NCBI GenBank assembly: GCA_038049695.1
Contig: CP142456.1
Span: 21,734,501-21,798,500, forward strand
Direction: 5' to 3'
From: Cinnamomum chago
Taxonomy: Eukaryota > Streptophyta > Magnoliopsida > Laurales > Lauraceae
DNA length: 64,000 bases
Numbering within the stretch: the first letter of the stretch is position 1; the number at the start of each line of letters is the position of its first letter. Below, piece by piece: positions 57,524 through 64,000 of this stretch. The notes under the pieces were generated by a model. That model saw only the letters and a list, made by a program, of their open reading frames with translations, was not told the DNA's origin and made no database searches. The translations under genes and the position numbers were made by a program.

Positions 57524-58037
57524 GTGAGCTTTCTCTAAATTTTACTCCAATTGGAGTTGTACCTACAGTAAGATCAATATGGTGATTAGCGATTGATCTA
57601 ACAATGGAATTAACTTTTTTTCATTGAAGTAGGATTTGGAAAAATTCATTCAAGCAAATAGAGTACATATTTATTGGTTTGGATTTTCCAATATGTGAGC
57701 CCCACCATGGAGTTTCACTTCCTTCACTATTGGAGTATGAGTGAGAAACTCAAAAGATCTGTACTCGGGTTATAATGTTAACTGGTCATAATTATCAGAA
57801 GTAGGATTATAAGGTCAGGTCTAATTTTGCCACCCGTAAATTGAGAAGACTAATTTTGAACCGTTTCGATTTTGTCCCATTTGACAATCCTCACTGATCT
57901 CGCCTTAGACCATCCTTCCATGACACCTATAAGGAGTCCAACCTATGAGGCCAAAGTGGTTCGCCTAAAATGCATATATGCCAATATGGCTGAATTTTAT
58001 TTAGTTGGCCCTACCGTAAAATTGATGGTGATCATGT
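57524..58037. other. Intergenic spacer
   Basis: AT-rich sequence with no gene, repeat or promoter motif that I can support. Confidence 0.6.
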
Positions 58038-58920
58038 AGGGATGTACATGGGCAGTTCAGATCGGTTTAAAGGGAAAACCATCAACCAAACCCACCGATT
58101 TTCTATTTTCCCAAACCGAACCAAACCGCCCATGTGCTTGAACCGAACCGAACCAGTTTCTTTTTATTTTTTATTTTTTATCTTTACAAAAGAAGTAGCA
58201 GTTCAAACTTGGTCCATCAAATGGAACGAGAAGCTGCAATGCACACTAAAATATATTTCATAATTCGTTTCAACCAAGGAAGCATACATCAAACGATGGA
58301 CGAACTCTTTCCATCCATCATCCGGTCGCGTGATTAAATGGACCAGGCTAGGTTTGGCCAACTGTTCAGGCCAATGAGCTGAAGTAGTTCAAATCTTCTG
58401 GTAAAATACCTATTTCGCATAAAACCTAGACTAGACTACATTGCTTCATCCAGACCAATGAATTCAACACAAAAGGAACTAGGTTTTTTCTTTTCTTTTT
58501 TTTTTTTTTTTTTTATTGCCAACAAGATAGGTTCGAGTGGAATGTAGCCCCAAATTTGAACTAACTGAAATAGGCCTCTTCATAATTAACTTTCTCTTAG
58601 GTCAGACCAAACCCCTTGACAGCGTTACTAAAAATCCAATAATGCACATTTCTTATAGAACTTTCATCAAACATGTAATATGCAAGTAGAACATACAAAC
58701 GCTTCCCCTAAGGCTAAAATAGTCAATACTCAATACTCAAGTTAATACATACGGTCGGTTTGGTTTAGGCAATTAACCGTGGGTTTAAACCGATAACCGA
58801 CCAATGTAAGGCAGTTTCTATGATTTTCAAATCGTTGACCGAACCGATCTATATAAAACCGATCCAAACCGCCCGGTTCAGTCCGGTTTTGCGGTGATAT
58901 TGAATTTTTTGTGCATCCCT
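58038..58920. mobile_element. MITE-like element with 11-bp terminal inverted repeats
   Basis: The left end agggatgtaca and the complement of the right end agggatgcaca match at 10 of 11 positions. Adjoining them, on both sides, are runs of accgaaccgaacc / ccgaaccaaaccg type, a hallmark of a common plant MITE-like class with GGTTCGGTT repeats. The interior has no transposase. The flanks (gatggtgatcatgt and atggcgatgtatt) are only loosely alike, so the target duplication is uncertain. Confidence 0.55.
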
Positions 58921-59290
58921 ATGGCGATGTATTACAAAACACAGGATATTGCATGCATATTTTATTCATGTGTTTTATATATGTACACTAACATGGTAGA
59001 ATCAATTTACATTGAAGTAAAATTTGGCCACAGCTGATAAAAGAGAGAATTCCATCTTGACCTGTTTGGAAGATACCGCACAGCGCATGAGTGCGGCATT
59101 GAAGATTTATACTGTACAGCACCAAACACTGAAAAAAGTAAATAGCAACGATGTCGTGACAGAGAGATAACGTCTTTCATTACGGATCTGTGAAATTTCG
59201 AAGAAGGATCTCTGTAATTATCTCATTTATAGGTGGGTAGAAGAAGTCAACTTTGCCGCAAACAGAAGTTACATAGAAGATACGTCTCCT
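58921..59290. other. Upstream region of the Ca2+-ATPase gene
   Basis: 370 bp without coding signal, ending at a TATA-like motif. It may hold the promoter; I see no specific binding-site cluster. Confidence 0.45.
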
Positions 59291-59300
59291 TTTATATATG
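59291..59300 (+). promoter_or_regulatory. TATA-like box of the Ca2+-ATPase gene
   Basis: TTTATATATG lies about 95 bp before the predicted ATG at 59390, on the coding strand. Confidence 0.5.
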
Positions 59301-59389
59301 ATTCTTGGGTAGACTGCCTTTTAATCTTCAACAAGTTTTTACTACATTAATCTTTTTTGGGGCTCGTTTGTTTTGCTCTCTCTCTTTGC

Positions 59390-62300
59390 ATGGATATTCC
59401 TACAGACTTTGCTGCAGTGATCTTTCAAGGTGGTCTAAGGACCTTGTCACCATCATGCAAGAGATGGCGCAAGGCTCTTACATGCATATATTCCTACAGA
59501 GTCATGCTTTCCATTGCTAATGAGATACTAGCACGCAAAAAGAATTAAATCTCCTCTTCCACCTCGCGTAGCCCCTCCTATGTCACCCTCCATGTCCAAA
59601 GCCAACACCCAGATGATAATGGCGCTGCCAGTGAACGTAAAAATGCTGGGTTCTTGCATGCCGACCCAGAAGCAATTACCAAAATCATCAAGGACAAGGA
59701 TATGGATTCTCTTCATCGACTTGGAGGGCCACAAGGAGCTGTTGCTGCTCTTGAAACCAATGCAGATAGCGGAATAAGCGACAATCCAGACGATGTAATG
59801 CGCCGAAAGGAGGTATTCGGTTCAAATACATACAAGAAGCCGACCCCAAGAAGCTTCTTTTACTTTGCTTTTGAAGCATTCAAAGACCGCATAATTCTCA
59901 TCCTCTTGGGCTGCGCTGTGCTCTCACTGGCGTTCGGGATCAAGGAACATGGCCTCAAGGACAGGTGGTATGAGGGAGGAAGCATTTACATTGCTGTCTT
60001 CTTAGTCATTGGCGTCAGCACGGTTAGTAATTTCCGCCAATCCAAGCAGTTTTTGAAGCTGTCTAACCAGAACAGCAACATCAACGTGGATGTCGTGAGG
60101 AGTGGCCGACGCCAACAGGTATCAATCTTCGATGTTGTTGTTGGCGATGTCGTTTGTTTGAAGATTGGTGATCAGATTCCGGCAGATGGGTTGTTCTTGA
60201 GCGGCCATTCCTTGCAAGTAGACGAGTCAAGCATGACGGGTGAGAGCGACCATGTACATGTAGATGCCAATAGGTACCCATTTCTAATATCTGGTGCGAA
60301 GGTAGTAGACGGGTATGCCACCATGATTGTCACCTCTGTGGGCATGAAAACAATGTGGGGTGAGATGATGAGCTCAATAAGTCGCGATTCTGATGAGCAG
60401 ACGCCTTTACAAGCACGCCTTGACAAGCTCGCTACATTCATTGGAAAGTTTGGTCTTGCTGTTGCTTTTCTTGTTCTCATCGTGTTGTTGGCACGTTACT
60501 TCACAGGGAACACTGAAGATGATAATGGAAACCGAGAGTTTAAAGGCAAGAAAACCAAGATTGAAGTGGTGATTAACTCAGTGGCTAGTATTTTTAGTGC
60601 CGCTGTTACTATAGTGGTGGTGGCGATTCCTGAAGGTTTGCCTTTGGCAGTCACTCTTACTCTTGCTTATTCAATGAAGAGGATGATGAGTGATAATGCT
60701 TTGGTCCGGAAGCTCACGGCTAGCGAAACCATGGGATCAGCTACTACTATTTGCACAGACAAAACTGGCACATTGACATTGAACCAGATGAAGGTCACAA
60801 GGTTTTGGATTGGGGAAGAAGTTGTCAGCGCTGATGAAGGCATCTCTGAAATCGACCCAGAAGTCTTGAAGTTCTTGCACCAGGGTGTCGGTCTGAACTC
60901 AACCGGCAGTGTCTATCGACCAAATTCAACTTCACTGCCGGAGTTCTCAGGTATCCCCACAGAAAAGGCAATTCTTTCGTGGGCTGTGTTGGAAATGGGC
61001 ATGGATATGCAAAGTTTGAAGCAAAGCTACACTATTCTTCACGTTGAAGCCTTCAATTCAGAGAAAAAGCGAAGTGGGGTACTAGTGAGGGAGAACAGTC
61101 ATAGGTCTATCCACTTGCACTGGAAGGGAGCTGCTGAAATGATTTTGTCCATGTGTTCAAATTGCTATGAATCTAATGGGACCTTAGAAGCCATCAATGA
61201 GCAAAGGAGGATGAAGTTGGAGCAAATTATTGAAGGTATGGCAGCTCAAAGTCTTCGGTGCATTGCTTTCGCCTACAAACAAATTATAGAGGGTGAAGTA
61301 ATCAACAACAATGACGAAGGGAAGGTCAAAAAGCTTCCCGAAGATGGCTTGACACTATTAGGCCTGATGGGCTTGAAAGACCCTTGTCGGCCAGGAGTGA
61401 GAATAGCCGTTGAAGCTTGTAGAGGTGCTGGTGTTGACGTCAAAATGATAACTGGGGACAACGTTTTCACTGCAACAGCCATAGCCATTGAATGTGGGAT
61501 ACTCAAGGATGATCAAGATTTCAGTGTGGCTGTTTTGGAAGGTAGGCAATTTCGTAATTACTCAACAGAGGAGAGGATGGAAATGGTGGAAAGAATCAGT
61601 GTGATGGCGAGATCATCCGCACTAGACAAGCTTTTAATGGTACAATGCCTAAAACAGAAAGGCCATGTAGTAGCGGTCACTGGAGATGGTACAAATGATG
61701 CTCCAGCATTGAAAGAAGCTGATATTGGACTTTCAATGGGAATTCAAGGCACCGAAGTGGCAAAGGAAAGCTCGGACATTGTCATCTTGGATGACAATTT
61801 CACTTCAGTTGTGACAGTTTTAAGGTGGGGAAGGTGCGTGTACAGTAACATTCAAAAATTCATTCAATTTCAGCTAACTGTAAATGCCCTGCTCTAGTGA
61901 TAAATTTCATTGCAGCAGTCTCTGCCGGTGAAGTTCCACTGACAGTAGTCCAGTTGCTATGGGTGAACCTAATAATGGACTCACTAGCTGCATTGGCTCT
62001 TGCTACAGAACTCCCCACGAAGGAGCTGATGGATAAAAGGCCAGTTGGTCTAACTGAGCCACTAATAACAAACATTATGTGGAGAAACCTCATTGCTCAA
62101 GCTCTTTATCAAGTTGCTGTCTTGCTAATCCTACAATTTCAGGGTCGTTCAATTTTTGGTGTGGATGAAAGAGTCAAGGACACCCTTATTTTCAATACTT
62201 TTGTTTTGTGCCAAGTTTTCAATGCATTCAATGCTAGGAAGTTAGAGGAGAAAAATGTGTTAAAGGGAATTCACAAGAACAGGTTGTTCATAGGAATCAT

Positions 62301-62487
62301 TGCAATTACTATCATTCTCCAAGTGATTATGGTGGAGCTCCTCAAGAAGTTTGCAGATACAGAAAACTTGAATTGGGAACAATGGGGTGCCTGTGGGGGA
62401 ATCGCAGCAGTGTCTTGGCCAATTGCTTGGGTTGTCAAGTGCATACCTGTACAGGATAGACCATTTTTCAGCAAGCTCAGGCGTTGA
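59390..62487 (+). pseudogene. Autoinhibited plasma-membrane-type Ca2+-ATPase (ACA12/ACA13-like) with a nonsense codon and a frameshift
   Basis: This is a P2B calcium pump that would export Ca2+ from the cytosol. It is intronless, as the ACA12/13 group is, and about 1,032 codons long, the usual size. The N-terminus has a calmodulin-binding-like basic helix (CKRWRKALTCIYSYRVML, residues ~24-41). Catalytic motifs: TGES at ~283, PEGLP at ~414, the phosphorylation motif DKTGTLT at ~457, KGAAE at ~579 (nucleotide binding), MITGDN, and TGDGTNDAP at ~764. Membrane segments flank these as in the family. Two lesions: an in-frame TAA at 59546-59548 (codon 53, reading frame open again directly after), and loss of one base near 61886-61890 in the expected VNVAALVINF segment, giving VNALL and a TAG at 61895. 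The remaining 196 codons with the last membrane helices are intact in the next frame. It is either a recent pseudogene or contains assembly errors. An internal start (for example ATG at 59702) would lack the autoinhibitory region. Confidence 0.9.
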
Positions 62488-63503
62488 GAGACTTGAGTCG
62501 TAGATCTGTAGATATATGGAGGACTGTCATATTCATCATGATAATATGGTTATTTTTTTCAGTTGTGCACTTGTGTTGGTTTGCTTCATTACCAATTACA
62601 GTTTAGTAGGAGAGGTTTTATGTTTTAACGCATCTTTATTATGTTTAGATCAACAATCAGTTCAGTTTTATATTTGCTTAGATATTTCTATTTACTTCAC
62701 TAGCTGATTTACATTCATGGGATAAGGATCTGGTGATGATGGTTTTTTCTTACTTGTCTGATTCTCTCCTTGCATCTGAAAAACATAGAAAGGATAAAGC
62801 TTAGGTAATGATAATTCGTTTCAGTGAAAACCATTACTTAACTAAATCTTAATAGTTTGTTATGAATGGTATACCTGCATTTCTATCCATGTCCTAAAAA
62901 ATAAGGTAGAGATCTGCATCTGTACTATACATTTCTAAGCACGGGTTAACTAGACCTGGGATTCCAACATTTGTAGTTTGATTCCAAGATCTCAATTTCT
63001 TTGCAAGAGATACGCAATTCTCCTTTCCAGGCCATCTCAGGCATAAGCCTATCTTTGATTGAAGATAATGCCAGATTTATCTCCTTTGTTTGACAATGAA
63101 CCGAGTTCCTTCTACGCAGTTAATCCATACTCTAAGGAATGAGTTTGATACAAATTCAGCTGTCATATGTTATAATTAGAAGATCAAACTGATATTGCTT
63201 CCAAAGCATGCACCAGAGAGGACATCATTCCAGATTCCTACATCAAAACTGTCTTGATACTTAGATGACAAGTCACTATCAGATTCTGTGAAAGCAAAAT
63301 TTACAATTTAACAAATTCAAACACACATTATTTGATGTGAATCCATTCACCTGAATACTAGGGCAATAACAAATATGTAGAATACAATATCAAGTATATA
63401 GAATTTAAGGTGCATACATTTTTATTGACTTTCAGCTGATACAACTGACAGAATAACCATAAAGTCCTATCCGATGAGCAGAGAGCAACAAACTCTATCT
63501 TAT

Positions 63504-63551
<48 letters not shown>

Positions 63552-63785
63552 AATGGTCCAGTTTTTTTTTGGAATGGTCCAGAGAGCAACATTCTCTATC
63601 ACTCATAACACTTCGTGTTGCGTAGATAACAACAGGGCCAGCCAACCTGGCAGAACAATTTTACTACATCTTCTGGAATCATAGAGTCATACTAGCATTA
63701 GTGCAATCAAGAATCTGGAATTTGATCGTGCCTAATAATTAGAAAATGGTATATTCTCCATTTTCTAAGGGAGTAGTATGTGAGG
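62488..63785. other. 3' flank of Ca2+-ATPase gene and spacer
   Basis: No gene is recognisable. A T run of about 32 bases at 63519-63550 is followed by a duplicated ggaatggtccag (63551 and 63571), which could be a poly-A tail remnant of a minus-strand retroposon, but no body is visible. Confidence 0.5.
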
Positions 63786-64000
63786 TGATAAGTCCACAAA
63801 ATTGTAGCTTTCATTCATCATTTTATATGCATTTGTGGACTTAATTAGGTTAATTGCATAGAATTACAGTTAATTTCATGATTTCATGCATTTGAGCATA
63901 AAAGTTGGAATCTTAGTCAAATTTGGTCAAAATTCATTACATTGAATGACTTTTGTGAAATTAGGGATTTTCATCTCATTTATCACCCAAAATATTAGTT
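63786..64000. repeat. Possible start of an LTR at the window edge
   Basis: TGATAAGTCCACAAAATTG resembles the first bases of LTRs of plant Ty3/gypsy elements, and purine-rich aagggagtagtatgtgagg stands just before it. The rest lies outside the window, so ends, duplication and coding parts cannot be tested. Confidence 0.3.

Noticed and set aside
61870-61920. Intron instead of a frameshift in the Ca2+-ATPase
   Set aside because: No GT-AG pair restores the VNVAALVINF region, and a one-base loss explains it completely; this gene group is intronless.

Overview
The window is nuclear DNA of a flowering plant and is dominated by transposable elements. The plant assignment rests on plant-specific element families (Ty1/copia with a tRNA-iMet-type primer site, a Tat-type Ty3/gypsy with a second RNase H, a plant L1 LINE with a DUF4283-like ORF1 and zf-RVT, PIF/Harbinger) and on a plant-type autoinhibited Ca2+-ATPase. 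The window gives no firm clue to genus. The only host-type gene I can support is the Ca2+-ATPase near the right end, and it carries two lesions.

Layout. 1-6249: a Ty1/copia element on the minus strand, with its 3' LTR cut by the window edge and all frames broken. 6.4-6.7 kb: a 36-bp minisatellite. 6986-10565: a PIF/Harbinger transposon (minus strand) whose transposase has lost its first catalytic Asp and has a duplicated first exon. 10638-38466: a giant Tat-type Ty3/gypsy element (minus strand, 27.8 kb, flanked by AAGAG on both sides). Its 5' LTR (right side) holds a 4.9-kb insertion with TGT...ACA ends and an AAAAG duplication, apparently a solo LTR of another gypsy family. That insertion is itself interrupted by a Sirevirus-like copia 3' end. 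38486-38606: a short tRNA-derived SINE with a 16-bp target duplication, part of which was the target of the Tat insertion. 38.6-39.3 kb: an older repeat present twice; one copy is split by Harbinger, Tat and SINE. 42096-43273: an LTR-like fragment with PPT and TATA. 43308-48740: an L1-type LINE (minus). 52824-57520: a probable non-autonomous PIF-like element with TTA duplications. 58038-58920: a MITE-like element. 59390-62487: the Ca2+-ATPase (ACA12/13 type). 63786-end: a possible LTR start.

The most interesting object is the gene on the plus strand inside the Tat element, between integrase and the 3' LTR. It runs antisense to gag-pol, has its own TATA box, a tiny first coding exon and at least three further introns with clean GT-AG borders. 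It encodes a protein with a plant mobile domain (PMD) followed by acidic segments and a coiled coil. Antisense extra ORFs in Tat/Ogre elements and PMD genes linked to transposons are both known in outline, but here the exon structure and promoter can be read directly. In this copy the gene is dead. All ten in-frame stops outside the frameshifts are TAG or TAA, as expected from C-to-T decay of CAG/CAA codons in methylated DNA.

The order of events can be partly read: ancient duplicated repeat, then SINE, then Tat, then the gypsy solo LTR inside the Tat LTR, then the Sirevirus piece inside that. Harbinger entered the same repeat copy independently. All coding calls come from reading translations and motifs by eye; no database comparison was made.
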